In this document: positions 12,701 to 24,700 of the stretch, in pieces
Position numbering within the stretch: position 1 is the stretch's first letter
Layout of the letters: each line of letters opens with the position of its first letter
Source of the DNA: Antedon bifida
Lineage: Eukaryota; Echinodermata; Crinoidea; Comatulida; Antedonidae
Direction: 5' to 3'
NCBI GenBank assembly: GCA_963402885.1
Contig: OY727099.1
Location: 25,129,001 to 25,193,000, forward strand
DNA: 64,000 nt
Notes under the pieces: model-generated
Database searches by the model: none
Seen by the model: only the letters and a program-made list of their open reading frames with translations
What the model was told of the DNA's origin: nothing
Program-made: the position numbers and the translations under genes

Positions 12701-15700
12701 TAGTAAGTTAAAAGCATCCAGTGAGTCCTTTAATAAGTTTCAATCTTCTTGTGCAACCTATCGGGATTTGATTCTGATCTGAAACCAACTTGGATGACGA
12801 AGAGATGACGATGTTTTGTGACTTGCTCCAAAGGAATGTAGGTTACTAACTTATTTACTTCCTGTTGGTGATCAAAACTTTTTGTTTCAAAACTAAGAAA
12901 TTCTCAGGTTATGATTATAAAAATAATTACGAAGGTTATTTTCACTTCTCATAACCAACGGAGAGAAACATTTATTAGTTTTTAACATCTGAAAAGTTCT
13001 GGAAAGTCAGCGAATCTTTGAAACGATTGAAACGGTTAAAATTCAAAACCCCTTTCGTTGATGTATCATTTATTTAAATTAAAATGACAATTTTTAGTGA
13101 TATAACTGATGACTCACAGCAACCATAATCACGATAATAATAATAGCAATGAATATCTTATAATCCAAGGAGACACACTACTTGTTGCACTATGCAAAAT
13201 TGTGTCAAATCTTATATACGATGAAATATCAGAACACAGTTTGTCGAATCTTCCTTCAAAAAATAATTGTTTACGAAATATCACAACAGATGAATTGAAG
13301 AGGCTACTCAGGGCGTCTTTTGGCAAAAATGTCTTGAAATAATTCCTAAAGTTCTCACAAATTTGGTAAAACTGTTGCATGCAATGAGCTAAACACAACA
13401 ATCTTCAAAATGCTCAAACTCTCACTAAATAACTCAATCGAGGCCAGTAGGTATTGCTAAGCAAACAGGTCAAAGGTCCTTCAGAGGGTGTATGGAATTC
13501 AGAGATTATGCTAATGAAGAGGCAGGCTTACTCCAGGGATGTGATACATTCCTTCTTTTAGCCTGGAGCAATCAGCAATGTCTCTTGTCATAGTTTGACA
13601 CAGATTACTACCTGCTAATGAACAAGTTTCCCTATTCTGAACTAATAAAGTCGATTCAGTTATTTCAATGCAATATCTACTAATTATAAAGCTATACCTA
13701 CATACCAATGTTGAAATCAAAAACCCCACGGATTATTAAAAATAAAATTCTTGCCGCATCAATCATTATATTTCTCATATCTTATAAATCATTTAGGTAA
13801 TAATTGCAGTTTGTTGTGATAGATACATCATCACATTAAATTACGAGGTTAACAAATCATATATGGCGCCACACAAATCATACAACATGTACAAGCTGAG
13901 AAGGGAAAATAAATAAATGTAATGTAAATTGACGTATTTCACGCAATGTCTCGCACCTTTCACAACTTTCAACAAATTGGCACGCATGATCGGTTCGGGA
14001 CCAAAAAAGTGTCAACAGGGTTGAACAATTAGGCCTATTACTTTGTAAAAAACAATTGTTTAGAAATTTATATTGTGTAGGGGCCCTCATGAGACAAGCT
14101 ACTGCTTCTAGTGCGGGCCCCAGTTGTTGTCTAATAACTGAATAAATGTGTATGAATGAATGAATTTAATGCAATAATAAAATGACTAAAACTAATACAT
14201 TTGTTTTTCCACAACAGGGATGTAGAACAGGGAAGATACGTCAAGTTAGGATAAGTAGGACGCAAACATTAGTGAATAAATTCCTGACCGGAAAAAGGGG
14301 TTGGGTACAAGGGGAAATACAAACTAGTGTGATAAGAAAATATGATATCATTTTAAGCAAATATGTTAAGTTATCTAGATGACTTTAATCTATCATAAAT
14401 AAACCGTTAAATGATAACAGGAAATGGAGAGGCTTCTGGGTGGAGTTGACAAAGAATGATCTAAAGCTCTGCCTACACTATCAAACTAGTTTGACAAAAA
14501 AAGTATGATGTGCCAAAATATGATAGTGACAAATGCCCAAATATGGTAGTGATATGACACCATCATGTCCATGTATGGGCACATCACATTATTTTGTCAT
14601 ATCAAGTTTCATAGTGCAGACAAGGCTTAACAGTTGATGTTAAGGGATGGGCCTGGGATAGGAACTGAGGTTAAGACGTAAATAATGTAGGAACTAACAG
14701 ATTAAAAACAGGGGGTAGCTGGGGGAACTAATGATAAGGAGCTTAACACTTGTTTGTCCTTAAATGACTATGTACCTCAACCCTGACCCAGTAGAATATA
14801 CACAGGAAACATAAGTTTTTATATTAATTAACTTTTAAATATTTGTATATGTTATTTCCCATTTCAAACTCTCAACATAACATTGATTAAATATTTAGGA
14901 TATTAGACAACATCTTGAATGTAGTTGATTAGAATTTGATGACGACTCTAAAAATACGATAACATTTCCTTCATGAATTTTTCTCAAAAACCTAGAATAC
15001 TGTAATCGTTCTTGTAGCCGTCCTTTTCTGAAGACACATGGCCGTCATTGACGGATACTTAGATCAGTTGACTTCACTGCTGGTGAATGTTTTTAAGAGA
15101 TTTTGTTGAGTTGAAAAACAGATTTTATTTTTGAACAAGAATTAAAATATATGACAAAACATAAAATGCCAAAGGGCAATTCCATGCAAACATGGACATG
15201 ACCAAAAAAATTCAAATTAATTAGTCAGCTCAAAATTTGTGTTTATGTTACTCTTTGAATATGTGGGAACTAGGTTTTTAACTTTTTCAATTCATTTATG
15301 ACTTTTTGTAGCCAAAAAATTACGTTTATTCAATGTTGAATATATATTTTTTTTTAGGTGTGAAAAATAGGTAATTACGTTAACTGATTATTATTTCCCC
15401 ACCAAAGCAATATTTATAAAGTAACATGTCTAAGTAATAGTACACTTAAGATGTATGGAAAATATGATATAACTACAAATCTTGAATATCCCATATAGGA
15501 GTGCTGTGTATATTCTGTTATATATTAGGGTATGTAATGCGAGTGACAAAAAAAATGATTTTTTTTTTTTATACCATCATGATGATAATTTTTTTTAATG
15601 AAATTTTATAATTTAGCTATACTACTTTGAACAATTAAAATTTGACCAAAAAAAATAAAAATTCCCGTAAATACAAAATTGTTGAGACATTGAAAAGTGA

Positions 15701-18700
15701 AATGCGAGTGACATGTAATGCGAGTGACGTTCAAAAATGGACAATGTAATGCGAGTGACATTACTAAAACTCTTTTTTTTGTAAAGTAAAATAGTAATTA
15801 ATCTATCATTAGTTATGAATTAGTCCGAGAATTAGTATATACATTAATTTCATAATACAATGTGTGATTTGGCCCTTATTTGGAGGCAGTACAGTATAAT
15901 AATTATAGCATTAGGTTTGTTGAGGGCAGCACAATCCCTAGCAACGACCTTTTTGCAGTTAAATCATTTGAAAAATCAATCATTATACAGTAAGAGCTCA
16001 TTAAATAAAAAACACTAAATCTGGTGAGATTTATCAAATTTGGTACAATCTTTTGTGAAGATAAGAAGGTAAGAATAAGTATACATTTATATTTAATCAC
16101 AATTTTTAAGTTTTTTTTTCTTATATTGTTAGTGTTAATTATTTCAAATTCTATAATTTGAAAACACAGCAAAGGCCTAGGCTATAATAATTTATTTATA
16201 TATTATTATTTATATATTATTATTTACTAGGCATATTTTACACCACCAGGTCTAAAGCATTGTAGTTTTAAAAACAAAATACATAATTGCTTATAATTTA
16301 AAAATAATTTTAAAATATCGTTCACATTTGAATCCTGCTTTTAGAAATGGCCGAACGACAAAGAAAGTACCTAGAAAAACTGAAAGCCGAGGGAAAATAC
16401 ACCTCATACAGAAACAAACAAAATGAAATTTCGAAAAGAAGTAAAAGTAAAAGAAAAGAGAAAATTCTAGCTCTGCCACCAGCTTTGAAGAAGCAAAAGA
16501 TTGATGCTCTTAAAGTTGCTAATAGAAAACGTGTGGCTAAGTTCAGAGCAAAGAAGGCTGCTTTGGCATCAGATGGGCCATCACCTTTTAGAAGTGCTAT
16601 GGCTTTTGCTAAAGCCACTACCAGGGCAAAAAGAATGCTTGATGCTGGTTTGCCATCCAGTCCTCGCAGAAGAAAGCGTGTGCGACATATACTTTTTAAC
16701 GACGAGCTACACGATGAGACACCAACCAGTTCTAAAAGACGGAGGTCAAATGAAATACCTGAAGAAACTATTAAAATAATAACAACATTTTATGAGCGGG
16801 ATGATGTCAGCCGTCAGGCACCAGGAATGAAAGATTACTGTTTAGTTCAAGGAGTCGATGGCAAAAAAAACAAGATGCAAGTCCGTCATTTGACAAGCTC
16901 TATAATGGAAACATTTTCCCTCTTTTGTAACGAGTTTCCGGAAATAAAAGTTGGAAAATCCAAGTTTGCAGAAATGCGACCCAAGCATGTTTATCTCACA
17001 AATAAACTGCCTCACAATGTATGCCTTTGCAGGTACCACGAAAATTTCATCTTTGCAGTTGATGCACTGCACAAGGTGTGTCGAACATTTCCATCCTATA
17101 CCCATGATTTTCCTGCTTCTTTGTTGTGTGAGACAGTAACCGAAAAATGCTGGTTAAATGAGTGCTCATCTTGCAAAGATGCTGAAGGATTCAAGCAGAA
17201 ATATCAGTTAATTCTTGATGAAGATGCTTGTGAGAATGAAAGTTCATGGTATGTTTGGAGAATGTCTAATACTGATAAAAGAATACTAAAAGTCATTGAG
17301 CAAGGTACAGTTAAAGAGCTGACAGAGTATTTTTGCAGTCTTATTCCACAATTTATTGAGCATTGCTATGTCAAGCGCCAGCAAGCAGCTACAAGCAAAG
17401 ATGATAGAATGAAAGCTTCCCCACTTGAGGCTGTAATCCAAATAGATTTTTCTGAGAACTATACGTGTGTCTCCCAAGACGAAATCCAGAGTGCTCACTG
17501 GAACCAGAGACAGGTGAGCCTATTCACAATAGCCCAATGGTTTGGGGAGGAAGTCCATTCACGTGTTTTAGTGTCTGATAATCTGGTCCATTCCAAAGAA
17601 ACCGTAGTTTCGTACATTGATGAAGTGCTAGAGCAACTACCAGAAACAGTAACATTTGTTTCACTTTGGTCTGATGGACCAGCATCACAGTTCAAGAACC
17701 GGTTTATTGTTGCTGCAATTCAACCACTGCAAGCGAAACACAAGGTAACCCTACGGTGGAATTATTTTGCAACATCACACGGAAAAGGCCCTGTAGATGG
17801 AATAGGTGGATCAGTGAAACGATTTGTCTGGGGTCAGGTTCGAACAAGAAAGACAATTGTATCGGATGCCAAATCATTTGTTTCTGCTGCTGCTGGTATG
17901 AAAAATGTTTCTGTGAAACATTTTTCGCAACAAGAAATTGATAAGAGAAATACTTCTCTTAATACATGTAGCATTTTTGATCATGCCTGTGCCATTCATG
18001 GAATTGCCAAAATGCATTGTTTTGATGTAACTTCAAGTAATGTGTCTGCTTTTGTCATAAGTAGGCATGTTAAGGAGTATAATTTAACAGTGCATGTTGG
18101 TGAGTGGTACCAAGTTGATTACGACGGAAAGCTGTACCCTGGGGAAGTTATTGCTATTGGGGAACAAAATGATTTTCAAGTGTCCGTTATGGAACAGGTC
18201 GGGAAATACTGGAGATGGCCCACTCCAAGAGATACAATATATTATGTACAAGAAAATCTTAAAAAGAAGGTTCAAGCACCAGTTGTTGTCAACAACCGTG
18301 GTCACTTTGAGTTCCATAATTTGTAAAATGGCTGTTTGAATTTTCTAATTCATTTTTAGTGACTGTATAAGTGTTACTGTGTTTATAAAAAAACAAGATG
18401 TTCTGTTAGTGTTAAAAATAGATGATGTCCTTTAGAACTTCATCCAAATGAGTTGAAATAAAAGTTTTTACTTGAATATTGATATAACATCCTTTGAGTG
18501 GTTTAATGTTGCATTATTTAATTATTGTCTACTTTTCTTCGTTCTAAAATCTGCTTTGTTTAGTAAATACTAAGTTCATTTCTTACGGTAATGCGAGTGA
18601 CAGTAATGCGAGTGACGGGACTTTTTTGTTAAAATGTCAAATATTTTTAAAATCTATGTAATGTTGAATTTTTTTATTATCCTATTTTATACTTTAAAAG

Positions 18701-21700
18701 TATAGCAATTAAAAATATAAGATCTTTTGATTCATATATTTTTAGTTTAAGGACACGTTCTTATCAAATTTAATCAAATTTTTGTTGTGTCCTTTTTGTG
18801 TAATGCGTGTGACAGAATTTCGCAATGGCGCCATTGTCGAAGTAAAAGACATACAATTTTTTTTTATAGTATTTTATTAAAGACTTGCACCTAAAGTATG
18901 TTCATATAAAACATTGACTTAAAAATCCAATTAGTACAGAAAGTACAAAGCTTAGACTAACAAAAATGACTGTAATGTGTAATGCGAGTGACCATGGAAT
19001 TGCCCATAACCATTATAAAATAGTTTATATATCCTGTAAGTAATTAGCAAGTTTGTGCTCGCTGTTGGATGCGTATGAAATTTTTAAAAAATAAAAATTT
19101 GGATCTTCCATCTTTCTGTTTGTCCCTTATAAGATTACATTCAGAAAGTACAATCAGGAATATATTGAAAACAAGTGCTTTAAAAAAATGTAAATCTTAT
19201 TTCGAACAGAGGAAATAGATTAGAATAATAATCTCTTATGATCCTACTCCTGTGTCTTTAATTTAAAGGATTATCGAGATTAATATTAAGCTGAATTGAT
19301 CCCACACTGAAAGATTAAGTAACAGATATAAATGTCACTTAAAGATTTGATCAATGTCACTTGCAATGTCACTGTGCTGGTTATATCACATCCTATGAAT
19401 AAAGCAACCTTCAATTATTCTTAGAAATAAAATATTCAAATAAGAATAACAAACATTCATAAAAACAATAAAATAATGATCCAGCAACGAAATCAATAAA
19501 GATGCAAGGCCGTAGCCATGATTTTTAAAGAGGGGTTCTTTTTTCTAAACAGGGGAGACTTGTTACCGTGCTGCTGTTCTTTTGTTTCAAAACAAACATG
19601 GAGTACATTCTAAGTATACTGTTACATTTATGGGTATTAAAATGATAAGTGTTGAAGCTGAACAAAAAGGGTAATTTGCATAGAACTACAGGTGTATCCC
19701 TGTATATAAGACATATCTACTACTGTATTGTTGTGACACTTCTAAACTTCCTAGCTACAGTATGAGTTTTATGCCATATCATGATGGTTCCTACAAAATA
19801 ACTTCAATGTGAACCTACCCTACAGAAGCTTAAAGCTTGTAAACAAAACATTTTACAATACCTCTTTAAATTGAATAATACAAATTACAATTGTAAATTC
19901 TTTCAAATGTGATACTCTCCAATAATTAGCAGCTGTTCTGGTAAACCTTCTGTGTATAAGACTAATAATAAACAATTGAGCAATTCAATCTAATTTTACC
20001 ACGTTTTATGAACACACAGACGAAGAGCGAAGATGACATAAAATTTTACAGGAAGTCATTCCCAGGTAAGTTTAAAGGGAAAGTTCCTGAATAGAGTGAC
20101 AGTACTTTTAATTACAGTTCATGAAAATAGAAACCAAATTAAGAACGAATTTGGACGCTTGAGGATATAACATGATTATACTCCATATGAACGAAGACTG
20201 CATTACAATGACAAACTATTCAGGGGACAACCCTATTGAAAGCAATATTACTATTGAGGCTATGCGCTGTATAAGTCCTATTTATTATCATTAAGGGGAA
20301 ACATTGCAAGTGAAGAGCCTGAAATATATACGGTTTAAAACTATGGCCAACCTCTATTCACATGACACCCCTATTAAGGGGACACTTACATTGCATCCTG
20401 AAGGTGTCCCCTTAATAGGGGGTTCTATCTTATACGGAATTTAAAATTAATAAAGAAAAAAGCATTTAATTTCACCCTGGAACAGATGTTCAATTACCTC
20501 ATTCCAGTTTAAAACTATGACCAACCCCTATTTATACAACACCCCTATTAAGGGGACAATTTACATTAGATCCTAAAGGTGTCCCCTTAAGGGAGACCAG
20601 TCTTTTTGACTGATTGGGCCACCCTGGTTAAATATTGTTAATAATAGCGGGTTGTACCCTATACTGTATTTAAAATTAATAAAGAAAAAAGCAAAATTAA
20701 TTTCACAAGGAAAATCCAATAATGCCAATAGCCTGTGTACGGATGGATTAAACCTAACGGATATGTTCAATTAGTTTGTTCCAGTATCCCGTCGGGTTGT
20801 TGCAACTACTGGAATTAAAGTGCGAATGTTATCTATGAGTAGAAAGTATCTCTTTCATGTACGGCATGGTACAGAAACCACATGATCGTCGTCGTCATTC
20901 ATTCGTTTCACTTTTAGCTTTCAAAGTTTCTGTTCACGTTGCTACCTACAAACTTGGAATATGTAGTACAGTGGAACCCTCCTTTGGGCAGCCCTATTTA
21001 TAGGACAGGTCTATTAAGTGGACACTTTTCCAAGAGGAAATACATTTTAATTAACACTACTGGCTAACCTCTATTCAAGGGACATCCCTATTCAAGGGAC
21101 ACACAGGTTACTGTACTAGATATTGAAAAAACAATGCTTGGATAAGTCTGGATTTAATAAAATACAATTTAAAGAAACATGAAAGTCTTAAAACAGGCTG
21201 AAAGAAAGACCAAGCATTCGTCATAATATTAATTAGTCCAAAAGCAGGAAATTAAAAAATATAGCATCATGCAGTTTATTTTAACTGACCTGATTATTGG
21301 AATACAGTAAATATCCTTTTAAAAAATGTATTTTAGAGAAAAAAGTCACACGACTGGTACACCCTGCCACCATAGGTTAATTAACATACAACAGTAGACT
21401 ATATGCCGTAAACGGAAATTCAGAAAAATAGATTATGAACCAACTCTTTTAAAAACACCAATAAATAGAAATAATATATAATGTCTTGGGAGGCAGACTA
21501 GGGACTGACAGACAGACTGAGAGACTAGACAGGGTTAAGGCGTTATGCAGAAAAAAAGATATAGAATTCAGGAAGAACAAAAAACAATATTTCGACCAAT
21601 AAAAATCTATGAACTATTCAATTTTAAAGTTCAATATTTATAAGTGGAACTGCAGGGAGAGGTGTGATAAGTATTTCATTACTCTAGTCAAACCACTTAT

Positions 21701-24700
21701 GACTGTCCCACTGGGACTACTTCTGAGTCTTTATCAGTTTTTACATGTTGTAGTAATTTTTTTCTAAATATATTTTACTGGTAATGTCTGAAACTACAGT
21801 AATAAATTACAAATAGGGCAAAGTATTATTATTATTATATAAGTATAGTATAAGATCATACAGACTTTTGATCATATCGTGCATATTTGATCATACAGCA
21901 GCACATTTGATCATACAGCAGCCCATTTGATCATACAGCAGCCCATTTGATCATACAGCAGCACATTTGATCATACAGTGCACATTGATCATACAGCAGC
22001 ACATTTGATCAAACAGCAGCACATTTGATCATATAGTGCCCATTTGATCATACAGCAGCACATTTGATTAAACAGCAGCACATTTGATCATATAGTGCCC
22101 ATTTGATCATACAGTACCTATTAATTGATCAAACAGCAGCACATTTGATCATATCGTGCACATTTGATCATACAGCAGCCCATTTGATCATACAGTAGCC
22201 CATTTGATCATACAGTAGCCCATTTGATCATACAGTAGCCCATTTGATCATACAGTAGCCCATTTGATCATACAGTAGCTCATTTGATCATACAGTAGCA
22301 CATTTGATAATACCCTTTTCACACTGCAAAAAGTAACAAGTTGTAAACCAGGTTCGGGTAGTGTGAACAGATGGATTAAACCCTGAACTAGGACAAATTT
22401 TACAGCCTTACCTAAAAAATAGTGTACAGTAGACAAGTAAATTAATAACATTAAATCATTATGCTTCAACTAATATAAAATAATTATTTCATTTAGACTG
22501 TACCAGAAAAAGATATCTCTACGTAATTAACGTCCTCTCATTAATTATCAAGTTAGTTAGTAATAAGGAAGTAGATATTACAATTACATGACAAAATGAA
22601 AACAATCTTAATTTTAAGTCTGTGTATTAAGTATAAGGTTAGTTATTCATTAGTAGTCTTACACCATAAGTTAACTCTTAAAGATGTATTGTCCTCCAAA
22701 AACATGAAAAATGAAGATTATTACAATTAGACTTTGAATAGGCCATTTTGCAGTTTCAAAACAGTTATTCACTTTTTATTCATTATTTCACTAATATTAC
22801 AAATACAAAAGAAACTCTTAATTGTAAAACTGTTGTCTGACAGACAATTTAGGTATTTTTTGCCTTAAATTCCATTTTATCAGGTAAATACACTTTTTTG
22901 CGATCCAATTTTTGGTCAAAGTGAATCACTATTATGTATCATTATAATGGCATATTAAAAAAAATTTTTTTTTTTTTAAATTTCAGAGGGGACAATATAT
23001 CTTTAAACTAAAAAGTAACTGGTTTAATTTCTAGCCTTAAATGTTTAGCAACGTTATTCCAATTAATTCGATATTATCTTGAATTTTGTCAACATTTATT
23101 TATTTTCTTAATTATCAATTTAACGTCAACTGTCAAATTTAATTAAATATTTTCTTTAACGAAAAGATAAATATCTGACAGTCTTGACAAAGAATAAAGA
23201 TAAAACTTCAACTTAATGTCAAAATACTTTTAAAGCCAACTATAAACCTCGTGCTAGATTTGTTCAGTAAGTTGCATTTCTTGATAATTCTAATATTTTT
23301 GGTATACAATTAATTTGTATTTTTGTTTTGCATAATATGTTTTTATAATTATAATTTTCATATTTTTCGGTACCCACTGTTTTTTCCATCAACTAATAAG
23401 ATGTTCTTAAAATTATCTGTGAAAAAAATCTATTGTTTTGTAAAATCTATAAAAAAAACATGTCTGCATTTCTATGAATCTGTAAATTAGATATGATGTA
23501 ATATTAGATGTCTATCAGGTTGCTAGTGAAACATAATATTTAAAAATAAATTTTAAATGCATTGCTTTTGAATTATTAATCAACTTTTGTCTGGAAAATG
23601 TATGCAGTTAGGAACACAAAGAAAAATATTGCTCAAAATATTTTATACAAAATAAAAAATATCAAAGAAATAAAAAAGAAATCATAAGTGGAAGACATAC
23701 TTTAGTGTAAATTTTACTTTTCTAAAAACAGGTTTTATTAATGTTATATTCATAACATCTAAAGCTCTGTCTACACTATAAAACTAGTTTGAAAAAAAAA
23801 GTATGATGTGCCAAAATATGATGATAGTGATATGACATCATCATATGGGCACATCACATTTTTTTGTCACAGAAAGTTTGATAGTGTAGACAGAGCTTTA
23901 GATTACAAGCATGATCAAATACAAAATACATCTGTTGTGGAAACACGCATTAATAGTTAATAATCAGTCTACTTCGACATAATTTCCTTTACGTTTTAAA
24001 GATTATGAACAGCCCGAGGGCAGTAGACATGTCATTAAATAAGCATTAAAGTTGTTATGAAAAAATATTATGCTCATCAAATTAAAGAGGGCTCACTTCT
24101 CTTTTCTTGTTCAAAATAATGATTAATCAATAACAATTATTAAACATTCAAAAACATTATTAAAATTAAATTACACATTGATTTGATTTCATTCAAGTTA
24201 TTCAACAAATAATAAATATTATTGCAGTGTGTTGATCATTTTATGCAGAGCTACAGCTATGGGCCTTGATACAATTGATCCAAATTTCCTCAGTTTTTGG
24301 TTCAAATATTTTAATTTAAAAATCATTAATCATTATATTTCTCCTTTTCATCTACATTTTTATATATATTTTTTACATTTACATACTCTAGGGAATAACC
24401 TCCAGGATCGAACAAAGTGTTCCTTAGATATGTTCCATAAATAGGGATAGTGTTATAAATGCTCCTCATTTGTGTCATGGAAAATTGTCTCTTTGGGATG
24501 TTCCTTGAATAGGGATTGGGCATTGTTAAACAAACTGTACCCTGAATTATAGTATAAGAAAGTGTACCCTGAACAATGGTGTCCTCTGAATACAGGTGTT
24601 TTAAAAGAGGAGGTTCTACTGTGTTTTTACACCTACATTTGATTAACTAAACTTAACAAAAAATTGGATTATTTTTTACATACAAAACTATCCTCTTCTT

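Larger units (their letters stand above)
12462..15173. other. Liprin-beta intron 1, middle part
   Basis: Mostly single-copy AT-rich sequence. A 77-codon plus-strand ORF (13109-13342) has a protein-like composition, with a stretch ending in ITTDELKRLLRASFGKNVLK, but no recognised domain, splice site or relative. I do not call it a gene. A retroposon tail (about 14090-14170) and one MITE (14464) are listed separately. Confidence 0.5.
15174..19005 (+). mobile_element. Complete-looking DNA transposon, 3.8 kb, with 13-bp TIRs
   Basis: The outer ends are perfect inverted repeats: GGGCAATTCCATG at 15174-15186 and CATGGAATTGCCC at 18993-19005. The element encloses one intact 659-codon ORF and eight copies of a TAATGCGAGTGAC-type motif, four on each side. 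The right-most motif abuts the right terminal repeat directly. I could not identify a convincing target-site duplication (left flank ATGCCAAA, right flank ATAACCAT). The element sits antisense to the host gene inside liprin-beta intron 1. The intact ORF and exact ends suggest recent insertion. I do not assign a named superfamily. Confidence 0.85.

Noticed and set aside
13109..13342. 77-codon ORF with protein-like composition
   Set aside because: No homologue, domain, splice site or promoter could be recognised. It is mentioned in the intron note only.
16291..18339. Many ORFs on both strands overlapping the transposase
   Set aside because: They lie in other frames of the 659-codon ORF, which has coherent motifs throughout.
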